A stretch of DNA of 64,000 bases from Flavobacterium succinicans (GCF_001662485.1 NZ_JMTM01000035.1:327219-391218), one strand, 5' to 3'; shown: positions 23,669-33,050, numbered from the stretch's first letter. A program made the numbers and translations. Notes: generated by a model from the sequence alone, not told the origin.

Positions 23669-24721
23669 ATGAGAACAAAACTTTTATTCTTAACCCTTAT
23701 TTCTGTCGTTTTGTCCAACTGTGTCTCAGAAGATTATTTTGGAAATTCAGATCAAAAAAAAATATTGAGTTTTATTTTGACAAACCAAGTAGGCAATACT
23801 ATTATAGAAGAATCTACGGGAACTATCAGTATAAATGTTGCCGCTACTGCAAATATCAAGCAACTAAAACCTAAAGAAATTGTGCTCTCTACCTTTGCTG
23901 CAATTAGTCCATCGAGCGAGGAACTATTAGATTTTACCAATCCCGTAAAATACACTGTTACAGCTGAAGATGGGTCAACAAAAATCTATACCGTAACCGT
24001 AAAACAAGAAGGAAGTGAACCACAACTAGAAAATAGTTCTTTTGATGATTGGTATATGACTCCCAAAAACTACTACGAACCCGGAAAAGACGCCAACTCT
24101 ATTTGGTCAAGTGGAAATGCTGGAGCTACTACTCTAGGGAACGCAAATGTTACTCCTTTTACCATCAACGGAACGAATATCGCAGCTAAATTGGTGACCC
24201 AAGATATGGGAAGTTTAGCAGGATTCGTCAGTCAACGAATGGCGGCAGGCTCTATGTTTACCGGTAAATTTGAATTAGATGTATCAAATCCAATTAATTC
24301 TGCAAAATTTGGAATCCCCTTTGCCGCTAGACCTAAAAATTTCTCTGTAGAATATGCCTACAGTCCAGGTACTCCCTATTTGGATAGAAAAGGACAAACT
24401 TTAACCACCAAAGATGCCTGCGATATCTATGTTTTATTAGAAAATAGAAACGGTACTGAAGTAAAAAGAGTAGCTACAGCTTGGTTTCGTTCCGAGGAAA
24501 AAGTAATTAATGCCTTTAAAACCATCACCATTCCATTGACTTACGGCGAATTAAATAGCTCTTTTCCAGCCTATCAAAAACCTAAAAACGGTTTGTATGC
24601 AAATGCAAATGAAGCGGTTACTCATATTTCGGTAGTTTTTTCTTCAAGTTTTAATGGCGATCAGCTAGAAGGAGGCACAAATAGCACCTTATTGGTCAAC
24701 AATTTCAAATTGATCTATTAG
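23669..24721 (+). CDS. PCMD-domain (putative carbohydrate metabolism domain) lipoprotein
   Basis: The 350-residue protein has a lipobox (SVVLSNCVSED), an N-terminal Ig-like repeat with the closing YTVTAEDGSTKIYTVTVK typical of surface lipoproteins, then a C-terminal PCMD domain (PF13201): NSSFDDWY, AAKLVTQDMG, FTGKFELD, GIPFAARPKNFSVEYAYSPG, KDACDIYVLLENRNG, ITIPLTYGEL, VTHISVVFSSSFNGDQLEGGTNSTLLVNNFKL. Such proteins often sit in polysaccharide-related loci, but no glycoside hydrolase is here. Probably co-transcribed with the barrel protein. Confidence 0.85.
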   Translation: MRTKLLFLTLISVVLSNCVSEDYFGNSDQKKILSFILTNQVGNTIIEESTGTISINVAATANIKQLKPKEIVLSTFAAISPSSEELLDFTNPVKYTVTAEDGSTKIYTVTVKQEGSEPQLENSSFDDWYMTPKNYYEPGKDANSIWSSGNAGATTLGNANVTPFTINGTNIAAKLVTQDMGSLAGFVSQRMAAGSMFTGKFELDVSNPINSAKFGIPFAARPKNFSVEYAYSPGTPYLDRKGQTLTTKDACDIYVLLENRNGTEVKRVATAWFRSEEKVINAFKTITIPLTYGELNSSFPAYQKPKNGLYANANEAVTHISVVFSSSFNGDQLEGGTNSTLLVNNFKLIY

Positions 24722-24722
24722 T

Positions 24723-24764
24723 AAAAAATCCAAAGCTTGCGAAAAGTAGCTTTGGATTTTTTTT
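24723..24764. terminator. Bidirectional terminator
   Basis: A perfect 15-bp stem (24723-24737 with 24748-24762) and a 10-nt loop, with A tract before and T tract after. It separates the PCMD gene from the converging carboxylase operon. Confidence 0.9.
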
Positions 24765-24804
24765 ATAAATAAACGCTCACAATTGTAATCGCTCAAACAA
24801 ACTA

Positions 24805-26346
24805 TTACAACGGAATATTGCCGTGTTTTCTGTCTGGTCTATGGACAGTTTTTCCTTCAAGCATACTAAAGGCTTTCAACAACTTTCGACGGGTATCTTC
24901 TGGAAGAATAACCTCATCTATAAATCCGCGTTGTGCTGCGGTATACGGATTGGCGAATAATTCAGCATATTCAGCTTCTTTTTCTAATAGTTTTGCTTCG
25001 TGGTCTTCGGCTTCGCTAATTTCTTTTTTGAAGATAATTTCAGAGGCTCCTTTGGCTCCCATTACCGCAATTTCTGCCGTAGGCCAAGCAAAATTCATAT
25101 CGGCACCAATGTGTTTGGAGTTCATTACATCATAAGCACCACCATAAGCTTTTCTAGTAATCACCGTCACTCTTGGCACGGTCGCCTCGCTAAAAGCATA
25201 TAATAATTTGGCACCGTGCACAATGATTCCGTTCCATTCTTGATCGGTTCCTGGCAAGAAACCGGGAACATCTTCCAACACCAACAACGGAATATTGAAA
25301 CTGTCGCAAAAACGAACAAATCTCGCAGCTTTGATGGAACTTTTTACATCCAAACACCCTGCTAAAAACATTGGATTGTTGGCTACAATTCCGATACTTC
25401 TTCCTCCCAAACGGGCAAAACCAACAATAATATTTTCGGCATACTCTTTATGAATTTCATAAAAAGAATCGGCATCAATAATTCCTCTAATCACCTCGTG
25501 CATATCATAGGGTTTGTTGGCACTGTCTGGAATAATCGTAGCCAATTCCATTCGTACTTCATCACCCAAAACATAAGGTACTTTTGGAGTCGTTTCTTTA
25601 TTATTTTGTGGCAAATAGCTCAAAAGATTTTTGATACTGTTCAACAAAGCCACTCCGTTGGGAGCTGTTAAATGTGCCACTCCCGACTTAGAAGCGTGTG
25701 TTACGGCTCCACCTAAAGCTTCTGAAGTTACTTCTTCGTTGGTTACCGTTTTCACTACATTGGGTCCCGTAACAAACATATAACTGTTGTTTTCTACCAT
25801 CATCGTAAAATCGGTCATCGCAGGGGAATACACCGCACCACCCGCACAAGGTCCCATAATTGCCGAAATCTGAGGTATCACCCCAGAAGATTGTACATTG
25901 CGATAAAAGATATCAGCGTAACCTCCCAAAGAACGAACACCTTCTTGAATTCGGGCGCCTCCTGAGTCGTTTAATCCAATCATTGGCGCACCCACTTTGA
26001 GTGCCATATCCATTACTTTGCAAATTTTCTCGGCGTGCGTTTCGGACAATGAACCACCAAAAACGGTAAAATCTTGGGCAAAAACATAGACCAATCTGCC
26101 ATTAATAGTTCCGTAACCTGTAACTACCCCATCTCCATAAATCAGGTCCTTCTCCATACCAAAATCGGTAGTTCTGTGGGTAACCAACATCCCAATTTCT
26201 TCAAAAGAACCTTCGTCCAACAAATACATCACTCGCTCTCTTGCGGTTAGTTTCTTACTGGCGTGATGTTTATCAATTCGGGCTTGACCACCGCCCAATT
26301 GGGCTAGTGCTATTTTTTCGTTTAATACTTTTATTTTAGATTCCAT
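24805..26346 (-). CDS. Acyl-CoA carboxylase carboxyltransferase subunit (propionyl-CoA carboxylase beta type)
   Basis: The 513-residue protein matches the PccB/MmdA carboxyltransferase family in length and motif: [26 protein letters not shown] at the N-terminus, [43 protein letters not shown] and [20 protein letters not shown] (first oxyanion hole), and [29 protein letters not shown] (second). It moves carboxyl from carboxybiotin to an acyl-CoA, most likely propionyl-CoA, giving methylmalonyl-CoA. It is third in an operon after the biotin carrier and biotin carboxylase genes. Confidence 0.93.
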   Translation of the reverse strand: MESKIKVLNEKIALAQLGGGQARIDKHHASKKLTARERVMYLLDEGSFEEIGMLVTHRTTDFGMEKDLIYGDGVVTGYGTINGRLVYVFAQDFTVFGGSLSETHAEKICKVMDMALKVGAPMIGLNDSGGARIQEGVRSLGGYADIFYRNVQSSGVIPQISAIMGPCAGGAVYSPAMTDFTMMVENNSYMFVTGPNVVKTVTNEEVTSEALGGAVTHASKSGVAHLTAPNGVALLNSIKNLLSYLPQNNKETTPKVPYVLGDEVRMELATIIPDSANKPYDMHEVIRGIIDADSFYEIHKEYAENIIVGFARLGGRSIGIVANNPMFLAGCLDVKSSIKAARFVRFCDSFNIPLLVLEDVPGFLPGTDQEWNGIIVHGAKLLYAFSEATVPRVTVITRKAYGGAYDVMNSKHIGADMNFAWPTAEIAVMGAKGASEIIFKKEISEAEDHEAKLLEKEAEYAELFANPYTAAQRGFIDEVILPEDTRRKLLKAFSMLEGKTVHRPDRKHGNIPL

Positions 26347-26383
26347 ACTTTTCTGTTGTTATTAAAATGTACCAAGCACCTAT

Positions 26384-27823
26384 TTAATTAGGCAAACGAA
26401 GCACTTTTTGGTCCTGTAAATACTGTTGCAACGCCAATTTTGCTGCAATCAATGCTTCTTTTTGGGTTTGCTCTTTTAAAATTTCAGGGTTGTAATATTT
26501 TTTCACAAAATTGGTGTCAAAATCTCCCGAACGAAACGCCTCGTGCTGCATTACAAAAGCACCAAAAGGTAATGTGGTTTGCACGCCTTCCACTTTATAA
26601 TCAGCAATAGCTTGTTCCATACGCTGAATAGCCTCTTCACGTGTAGCTCCGTAAGTAATTAATTTAGCCAACATCGGGTCATAATAAATAGGTACATCCA
26701 TTCCTTGAGCATATCCGTTATCCACTCGGACACCTTCGCCTTCTGGCAATTGGTACACTTCTAAATTACCTACACTCGGTAAAAAACCATTCAAAGTATC
26801 TTCGGCATACACCCGTAATTCTACAGCGTGACCGTGAATTTTCAAATCTTCTTGTTGCAATGTAAGCGCTTCGCCTCTCGCCACACGAATTTGCATTTCG
26901 ACCAAATCGACTCCAGCAATAATTTCAGTAACAGGATGCTCCACTTGCAAACGCGTATTCATTTCTAAGAAATAAAAGTTAAGTTGTTCATCCACCAAAA
27001 ACTCCACGGTTCCTGCTCCCAAGTAATCACAAGATTTGGCTACCAATACCGCGGCTTCTCCCATTTTTTTGCGAATTTCGGGAGTGATAACCGCAGAGGG
27101 TGCTTCCTCCACTACTTTTTGATGACGACGTTGAATACTACATTCTCTTTCAAACAAGTACAATACATTGCCGTGACTATCCGCCATCACTTGAATTTCG
27201 ATATGTCTTGACGACGCCACATATTTTTCAATAAAAACCGCTCCATCACCAAAAGCAGCCACTGCCTCGCTAATAGCACGGTTCATTTGTGCTTCAAAAT
27301 CGGCTTCATTATCCACCACACGCATCCCTTTTCCGCCACCTCCAGCAGAAGCTTTGATTAAAATAGGAAAACCAATTGCTTTTGCAGTACGCTTAGCCTC
27401 TTCAATATCGGTAATCGCGTGGTCCACTCCAGGAACCATTGGAATATCGTATTGTAGAACGGCTTCTTTGGCGGCCAATTTACTACCCATTATATGAATG
27501 GCTTTGGATTTTGGGCCAATGAATATGATGTTGTTTTTTTCGGCTTCTTCTGCAAACTCAGCATTTTCACTCAAGAAACCATACCCTGGATGAATCGCAT
27601 CTGCTTGTACCGCTTTGGCCACTTCTATAATTTTATTTCCTAACAAATAGGATTGATTGGATGGTGCTTCACCTATACAAACCGCTTCGTCTGCAAAGGC
27701 AACGTGAGGTGCATTTCGGTCTACAGTAGAATACACCGCCACTGTTTTGATTCCCATTTTTCGAGCAGTTTTCATCACACGAATGGCGATTTCTCCTCTA
27801 TTGGCTACTAGTATTTTTTTCAT
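26384..27823 (-). CDS. Biotin carboxylase subunit of an acyl-CoA carboxylase
   Basis: The 479-residue protein starts at ATG 27823 (MKKILVANRGEIAIRVM); an upstream in-frame TTG would overlap the previous gene. ATP-grasp motifs include KASAGGGGKGMRVV, HIEIQVMADSHGNVLYLFERECSIQRRHQKVVEEAPS and FLEMNTRLQVEHPVTE, with a C-terminal LRVYAEDTLNGFLPSVG region. It carboxylates biotin on the carrier subunit encoded just upstream (7-bp gap) and passes it to the carboxyltransferase. As a separate polypeptide it resembles AccC, but the neighbours indicate a propionyl-CoA-type enzyme. Confidence 0.93.
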   Translation of the reverse strand: MKKILVANRGEIAIRVMKTARKMGIKTVAVYSTVDRNAPHVAFADEAVCIGEAPSNQSYLLGNKIIEVAKAVQADAIHPGYGFLSENAEFAEEAEKNNIIFIGPKSKAIHIMGSKLAAKEAVLQYDIPMVPGVDHAITDIEEAKRTAKAIGFPILIKASAGGGGKGMRVVDNEADFEAQMNRAISEAVAAFGDGAVFIEKYVASSRHIEIQVMADSHGNVLYLFERECSIQRRHQKVVEEAPSAVITPEIRKKMGEAAVLVAKSCDYLGAGTVEFLVDEQLNFYFLEMNTRLQVEHPVTEIIAGVDLVEMQIRVARGEALTLQQEDLKIHGHAVELRVYAEDTLNGFLPSVGNLEVYQLPEGEGVRVDNGYAQGMDVPIYYDPMLAKLITYGATREEAIQRMEQAIADYKVEGVQTTLPFGAFVMQHEAFRSGDFDTNFVKKYYNPEILKEQTQKEALIAAKLALQQYLQDQKVLRLPN

Positions 27824-27830
27824 TTTTTTT

Positions 27831-28316
27831 CTATTCAAATTCTACCAACAATTGTCCTTTATCTACTGCATCACCAACAGCTACAGCAATCGATTTGATT
27901 ACTCCATTTCGTGGCGACTGAAAACTGTTTTCCATTTTCATCGCTCCCAAAATGAGTAAATTATCGTTTTCTTGAACGGTTTGTCCCACGCTGACATTGA
28001 TTTCTAAAATCAAACCAGGCATAGGTGCTTTGATGGCATTGACTTTCTGAACGGTACCTATATCAAACCCCATATCCTTAATCAAAAGATCCAAAGCGTC
28101 TGCAATGGCAACAGTATACACCGAGTTATTCACTTCAATAATGTATTCCTTCTTATGAAAATCAGCAGCTACAATCTGAGCTTGATACCGCTTGTTTTTA
28201 CTTAAAATATGAAATTGATTGTCAGTTGTCGCAACCGCATCCAGCGCATTGGCTGAGGCTGCGTCGCATTCGAAATGAAAAGTATCATTTACTTTTAGTT
28301 GATAACTACTACTCAT
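27831..28316 (-). CDS. Biotin carboxyl carrier protein of the acyl-CoA carboxylase
   Basis: The 161-residue protein begins MSSSYQLKVNDTFHFEC at ATG 28316; an earlier in-frame ATG at 28370 falls on the -33 element and is unlikely. The last 70 residues are a biotinyl domain: IKAPMPGLILEINVSVGQTV, the biotinylation site in ILGAMKMENSFQSP, and GDAVDKGQLLVEFE. The N-terminal part resembles the BCCP domain of propionyl-CoA carboxylase alpha chains rather than AccB. First gene of the carboxylase operon. Confidence 0.92.
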   Translation of the reverse strand: MSSSYQLKVNDTFHFECDAASANALDAVATTDNQFHILSKNKRYQAQIVAADFHKKEYIIEVNNSVYTVAIADALDLLIKDMGFDIGTVQKVNAIKAPMPGLILEINVSVGQTVQENDNLLILGAMKMENSFQSPRNGVIKSIAVAVGDAVDKGQLLVEFE

Positions 28317-28336
28317 GTTTACGTTTTTAGTACTGG

Positions 28337-28370
28337 TAAATGTAATCAAAGAAAACGTTTTCGTAAACAA
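28337..28370 (-). promoter_or_regulatory. Carboxylase operon promoter with palindromic operator
   Basis: On the minus strand TTG (28368-28370), 23-bp spacer and TACATTTA (28344-28337, last base off consensus). The spacer holds the perfect 12-bp palindrome GAAAACGTTTTC (28351-28362), the kind of site bound by LacI-type repressors. Function of the palindrome is inferred. Confidence 0.45.
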
Positions 28371-28474
28371 GCCATCTAAGATTTATACAAAAAATAATAA
28401 GTAGTAAACCGTTTTAAAGAAATCACAGTATTTCATTTTCTTACGATAGATTTCGAAAGAAAACTGTAAAGAAA

Positions 28475-30694
28475 TTATAAAATCAACAATCCAAAGGACT
28501 GCATCGTTTGCATTGGTTTTGAGTACCAAAACAACTCAAAATCGGACAGATGTTTTTCAAAATCAGTTTTAAGTTCTTGATAGGAATACACTTTGGATTG
28601 AGAAACCACAATTTTATCTAAAATGTCAACCAACCATTCACCTTCTGCTTTATTAGTTTGAATAGTAAAACTTTCTTTCTTATCATGAAAGGTCAATTTA
28701 GCAAGTTCCCAAGAATTGCCTTTTTTGGATTTAGTAAAATATTCTACAGTCGGTTTTCCTCCCAACCAAACTACTTTAGCTGTTGGTTTGGTGGTGAAAT
28801 TTTCTTCTTCTTTAAGTGCATTAAAAATAAAATCAGGGTGAATTTTGGTTTTTGGAATTTTGAAATCGAACCATTCTTGCAGCTCAAAGTCGAAACAAAT
28901 ACCGTGCATAAAATTGAACAAGGATTTCTTCAGTCCGAAACTAAATTTTTCGTGGTCAATACCTGTTTTGTCAGTATAATTAATGTCATTGATGGCAAAA
29001 ATATCCTTCCCCGACCCCTCCGAAGGAGGGGAGATTGGAACAACACCAAATTTCTCTGGGTACAATCCCACTGGGCTATGGGCCGTCATAGCAAACTGGT
29101 GCCAAAATCCGGATTGCAACACTCCCGCTTCAAACAATTGACGCACCATTTCGAGACTGTCTATCGTTTCTTGAACCGTTTGGGTTGGGTAACCGTACAT
29201 CAAATACGCATGTACCATAATACCTGATTCCGTAAAATTGCGAGTCACTTTGGCTACTTGCTCAACCGTTACTCCTTTATCAATTAGTCGTAACAAACGA
29301 TCAGAAGCTACTTCCAATCCACCCGAAACCGCTATACAACCCGAAGCTTTTAACAATCGACATAAATCGGCCGAAAAACTTTTCTCAAAACGGATATTCG
29401 TCCACCAAGTAACCGATAATTTTCGGCGTAAAATTTCGAGCGCTAAAGCTCGCATTAAAGCTGGTGGTGCTGCTTCGTCAACAAAATGAAAGCCATTCTG
29501 ACCCGTTTGTGTCATCATTTCTTCCATTCGGTCGCACAACAAATTGGCAGCTATGGGTTCGTAGATTTTGATGTAATCTAAAGAGATGTCACAAAAAGTA
29601 CATTTGCCCCAATAACAGCCGTGCGCCATCGTTAACTTGTTCCAACGACCATCGCTCCACATTCGATGCATCGGATTCACCACTTCGATTACTGAAATGT
29701 ATTGATCCAACAGCAAATCCGTATAATCTGGAGTACCAACTTGAGATTGTTTGTAATCAGGTCTTGAAGCATTGTTTTTATAAACGACTTTTCCTTCTTC
29801 TAGAATAAAAGTTCGTTTGAATTCTTTGGTATTTGGATTTTGAATATTAGAAATTAGTAATTCAACCGGAAGTTCCCCGTCATCTATAGTAATAAAATCG
29901 AAAAACTCAAACACTCGAGCGTCCGAAAGCGAACGCAACTCGGTATTGGGAAAACCACCGCCCATCGCAATTTTGATATTCGGATAGTGCTTTTTCACCC
30001 ATTGTGCCGAACGAAAAGCGCTGTACAAATTCCCAGGAAAAGGCACAGAAATCAGCATTAATTCTGGTTGAATTCTGGCTATTTTTTCTTCTAAAATAGA
30101 CAATAAAATACCATCAATGTAAGTAGGTTCTTTTTGCAAAGCATCGTACAATTCGTCAAACGAATTGGCGCTTCGCCCCAAACGCTCGGCATAGCGACTA
30201 AAACCAAAATTTTCATCGACACATTCGACTATAAAATCCGAAATATCTTCAAGGTACAAAGTTGCCAAATGTTTGGCTTTATCTTGTGTTCCCATCGTAC
30301 CAAAAGCCCAATCCAATTCCTCCAATTGCGCAAAACGAGACGCTTCAGGCAAATAATCTTCTTGACAAATTTGCAAAGCCAACGTTGGGTTTTTGCCTTG
30401 CAAAAAAGCAATTACAGGATCTATGGTTTTGATATATTCGTCTTGAAGGATAATTATACGTTTCGAATTATCCGAAATAATTTGCTCAGAAACTTTAAAC
30501 TTTAAACCTTGAACTTTAAACAAATTTTCAAGTCCTTCTTTCGAAAACAATTTCAAAATCACCTCAATCCCCAAATCCGCTTGTTCTGAAGGTACTTCAA
30601 GGGTATTCAAAAAACCTTTGATATAGGCGGTCGCTGGATACGGGGTATTCAGTTGCGTAAACGGTGGCGTGATGAGAAAGATTTTTGGTTTCAA
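28475..30694 (-). CDS. B12-binding-domain radical SAM protein
   Basis: Start is placed at TTG 30694 (MKPKIFLITPPFTQLNTPYP), because TACTTTTG at 30713-30720 forms a -7 box that overlaps any earlier start; length is then 739 residues. An N-terminal cobalamin-binding-like fold precedes a radical SAM core with the cluster cysteines in AHGCYWGKCTFCDISL (about residue 360), followed by SGGLEVASDRLLRLIDKGV and MVHAYLMYGYPTQTVQETIDSL. The substrate is unknown. Two in-frame repeat insertions stand out: residues about 58-70 (LFKVQGLKFKVSE) and about 555-560 (PPSEGSGK). No partner gene is adjacent. Confidence 0.85.
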   Translation of the reverse strand: MKPKIFLITPPFTQLNTPYPATAYIKGFLNTLEVPSEQADLGIEVILKLFSKEGLENLFKVQGLKFKVSEQIISDNSKRIIILQDEYIKTIDPVIAFLQGKNPTLALQICQEDYLPEASRFAQLEELDWAFGTMGTQDKAKHLATLYLEDISDFIVECVDENFGFSRYAERLGRSANSFDELYDALQKEPTYIDGILLSILEEKIARIQPELMLISVPFPGNLYSAFRSAQWVKKHYPNIKIAMGGGFPNTELRSLSDARVFEFFDFITIDDGELPVELLISNIQNPNTKEFKRTFILEEGKVVYKNNASRPDYKQSQVGTPDYTDLLLDQYISVIEVVNPMHRMWSDGRWNKLTMAHGCYWGKCTFCDISLDYIKIYEPIAANLLCDRMEEMMTQTGQNGFHFVDEAAPPALMRALALEILRRKLSVTWWTNIRFEKSFSADLCRLLKASGCIAVSGGLEVASDRLLRLIDKGVTVEQVAKVTRNFTESGIMVHAYLMYGYPTQTVQETIDSLEMVRQLFEAGVLQSGFWHQFAMTAHSPVGLYPEKFGVVPISPPSEGSGKDIFAINDINYTDKTGIDHEKFSFGLKKSLFNFMHGICFDFELQEWFDFKIPKTKIHPDFIFNALKEEENFTTKPTAKVVWLGGKPTVEYFTKSKKGNSWELAKLTFHDKKESFTIQTNKAEGEWLVDILDKIVVSQSKVYSYQELKTDFEKHLSDFELFWYSKPMQTMQSFGLLIL
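29007..29033. repeat. Palindromic GC-rich insertion inside the radical SAM gene
   Basis: CCCCTCCGAAGGAGGGG (29015-29031) has 7-bp arms and a GAA loop. It is read in frame as PPSEGSG-like residues in an otherwise ordinary protein, and its GC content contrasts with the gene. Confidence 0.65.
30487..30525. repeat. TTTAAAC-type repeat inside the radical SAM gene
   Basis: Three TTTAAAC words with an intervening CTTGAAC variant-like step in under 40 bp, the same unit as the arrays around the four-helix-bundle gene at 5 kb. It is translated in frame as LFKVQGLKFKV. Confidence 0.75.
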
Positions 30695-30712
30695 AGCGGT
30701 ATTGTTTTGATG

Positions 30713-30720
30713 CAAAAGTA
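30713..30720 (-). promoter_or_regulatory. -7 box (TACTTTTG) of the radical SAM gene
   Basis: Perfect TAnnTTTG match on the minus strand. Transcription near 30707 leaves TTG 30694 as the first usable start. No clear -33 TTG. Confidence 0.5.
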
Positions 30721-30767
30721 AGGGATATTTAATAACTTTAGAATTCTAATAAAAGTAATAAACACAA

Positions 30768-30790
30768 AAAGCCCAATAAATTGGACTTCT
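30768..30790 (-). terminator. Weak terminator of the S33-type hydrolase gene
   Basis: On the minus strand AAGTCCAAT pairs with ATTGGGCTT (one GU pair) and is followed by TTTTGT. Short loop, moderate support. Confidence 0.5.
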
Positions 30791-30810
30791 TACTTATACT
30801 GTAAATTCTA

Positions 30811-32187
30811 TTACTTCACTTGAATCAAAATCCATTTGGAAATTTCTTCTAATGCAATTGGAGAGAATGTTTGTTCAATGGTTTCATATTCGTTCATTAA
30901 ACCTGTTTTGCATTCTTGAAACAAATGATTCAAATTTGGTACTACTTTAGTTGTTACATTTTTATTCCCGCCTTTAGCCAATGCTTTCTTAATAGCATCG
31001 ATATTTACATCGGAGGGAACTTGAAAATCTTTATCACCGTTGAGTGCTAGAACTGGGCATTCTACTTTTTGTAAGACAGTTTCAGGATCAAATTTTAGAA
31101 AAGAAACAAACCAAGGACTTGTGATTTGTGATGTTATTTCACTTATTTGTCCCTCATTCAATTTGTCTCCAAATTGAACTTTGAAATAACTATTTATTTT
31201 AGATTTAAGACTAGAATCATTTTCTGTAGAAATCAAAACCATTTCATAAGCTCCCTTGAAAATTTCTTGAGCCTTTTGAATTTCTTTTTCAGGAACTCCC
31301 ATTTGGCGTTCTATCTTTTCTTTTTGCAAAAGCAATAATTTATCACCGCGAATTCCAGTTCCTGCCAACAATACAATGAAGTTAATATCCTTTGAATTCG
31401 CCGCAACAATTGGCGCAATCAAACCACCTTCGCTGTGGCCGATTAATCCGATTTTGCTTTTAAGGATTTCTTTTCTGGTTTTCAAATAATCGACTCCTGC
31501 CTTAACATCTTTAGCAAAACTCATAGTGGTTGCCGATTTAAAATCACCTGTTGATTTGGCAACTCCCCTATCATCAAATCGCAATACTGCAATTCCTTTT
31601 TTGGTTAGATAATCAGCTAACACTAGAAAGGGTTTATGTCCCAACAACTCTTCATCTCTGTTTTGAGGACCACTTCCTGTAATCAAAATTACAGCGGGAA
31701 AGTGACCTTCTTTTTGAGGCAAACTTAAGGTCCCAGCCAAAATATTTTTATCCATTTTATTTTCAAACACTACTTCCTCTGTATAATACGGAAAAGGTTT
31801 TTGTGGTTCTTGAGGTCTTATTACTGCTTTTTTTTCAATGCTATCTCTTGACATATTCAACGCTAAAGATTGACCTGCTTGCGAAAAATTACCCACAATT
31901 ATATGCTCCTTATTTAATTTTCCTTCATAACTAATAGCAGCTGCTGGTATTTGCAACTTCAAAACAGCATTTTCAAAACTGGTTGTCGTTACTGGAATAC
32001 CTTTTGCACCTTGATCGGGACTGTCCATTGTGGAACTATAACCGTTTTCGGTTTTAGTGATATTAAAAACTACTCTTAACTGTCCTCCGGGAATTTTTAA
32101 AACTCCATTCCATTGACCGGTAATTTCTTGTCCGAACATTGTAAAAGAAGCTAGAATTACAATAATAAAAAATACGGTTTTCTTCAT
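30811..32187 (-). CDS. Exported alpha/beta hydrolase (serine aminopeptidase S33-like)
   Basis: The 458-residue protein has a signal peptide (MKKTVFFIIVILASFTMFGQ), an N-terminal beta-sandwich of about 110 residues starting ITGQWNGVLKIPGGQLRVVFNI, and a C-terminal hydrolase with PAVILITGSGPQNRDEE, VLRFDDRGVAKSTGDF, the nucleophile in IGLIGHSEGGLIAP, and a histidine in VVPNLNHLFQE. The aspartate candidate is in VLALNGDKDFQVP. This N-terminal plus S33 layout is common in Bacteroidota hydrolases of unknown substrate. It is separated from the SdpI gene by 213 bp without a gene. Confidence 0.85.
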   Translation of the reverse strand: MKKTVFFIIVILASFTMFGQEITGQWNGVLKIPGGQLRVVFNITKTENGYSSTMDSPDQGAKGIPVTTTSFENAVLKLQIPAAAISYEGKLNKEHIIVGNFSQAGQSLALNMSRDSIEKKAVIRPQEPQKPFPYYTEEVVFENKMDKNILAGTLSLPQKEGHFPAVILITGSGPQNRDEELLGHKPFLVLADYLTKKGIAVLRFDDRGVAKSTGDFKSATTMSFAKDVKAGVDYLKTRKEILKSKIGLIGHSEGGLIAPIVAANSKDINFIVLLAGTGIRGDKLLLLQKEKIERQMGVPEKEIQKAQEIFKGAYEMVLISTENDSSLKSKINSYFKVQFGDKLNEGQISEITSQITSPWFVSFLKFDPETVLQKVECPVLALNGDKDFQVPSDVNIDAIKKALAKGGNKNVTTKVVPNLNHLFQECKTGLMNEYETIEQTFSPIALEEISKWILIQVK

Positions 32188-32400
32188 TTTAGTTGACTTT
32201 ATTTTAAAATTAATATTAAATAGTTAAAAAATGGAACTCAATTATTTTTGCTTTTTCTTCTTTTGAATAATGTCATAAAGGCAACATTTTCCTCTTTAGC
32301 CTCGATTGAAATGGAAAGCGGGACGATGCTTGCAAAAAAAACTAATCGTTCTGCTCCAAACAATTAATGGAACTTAAGCAAGAAATACTTACTCTTTTTA

Positions 32401-33042
32401 CTATATTTCCTTAAACTTAATATAGGAATATACTATTGGGACAACGGTAATAATTCCTGTAACTGTTAAGATAAGATACGCTATAAAATCTTCTGGAATA
32501 AAAAAACAAAAAATAGTAATCACTGCTCCACCTATTACCCATAATTTTCCTGCCATTTGATGGGTTAGCTTCCAAACTTCTTCGCTCTCTAACGTCCAAG
32601 GAGTTCTAATCCCCACAAAATAATTCTGTTTAATGACTTTAAAATAATTTCCTAAAGCCATAAACAGAAAACCAATTAAAGAAACAATGATGACAGGACT
32701 AGACATAGATTGATTTTTTGCACTGAACAAAATAAATAAAGCTAGTACTGATGTGAAGAAAACTAATATTAATCTAAGGCTTTTGTATTTATTCCCCATA
32801 GTATCGATCTTGTTTTTGGGGTCAATTTTAGGAACCAACAACATAATTCCATAAGTTAAAACGGGCAATGCAAAAAGAAGTCCTATTAAAGAATACCTAC
32901 TGCCCCAATCATCAATTTCTCCGTTTAAATTCCAATGAATGGGTACTTTTTCTGGCAAGGAATTCCATATAAAAGCCAAATAAATAAAGGGAATTAACAC
33001 TATAAGTATTGAAAACCATTCTTTTTGTAACGTATTTTTCAT
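32401..33042 (-). CDS. SdpI family membrane protein (DUF1648 plus SdpI domain)
   Basis: The 213-residue protein has a DUF1648 opening with LPEKVPIHWNLNGEIDDWGSR and six predicted membrane helices, and the SdpI signature IKQNYFVGIRTPWTLESEEVWKLTHQMAGKLWVIGG. In Bacillus SdpI gives immunity to the SdpC toxin and sequesters the SdpR repressor. Here it lies 8 bp after an sdpR-like gene with no sdpC in sight, which is a frequent stand-alone arrangement. A regulatory or membrane-stress role is inferred. Confidence 0.9.
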   Translation of the reverse strand: MKNTLQKEWFSILIVLIPFIYLAFIWNSLPEKVPIHWNLNGEIDDWGSRYSLIGLLFALPVLTYGIMLLVPKIDPKNKIDTMGNKYKSLRLILVFFTSVLALFILFSAKNQSMSSPVIIVSLIGFLFMALGNYFKVIKQNYFVGIRTPWTLESEEVWKLTHQMAGKLWVIGGAVITIFCFFIPEDFIAYLILTVTGIITVVPIVYSYIKFKEI

Positions 33043-33050
33043 GATTGAGT

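Noticed and set aside
32304..32342. A fourth copy of the structured repeat (CCTCGATTGAAATGG...GCGGGACGA)
   Set aside because: Loosely similar flank words only; it lacks the hairpin and the GGATGCCG end, so it cannot be called a copy.
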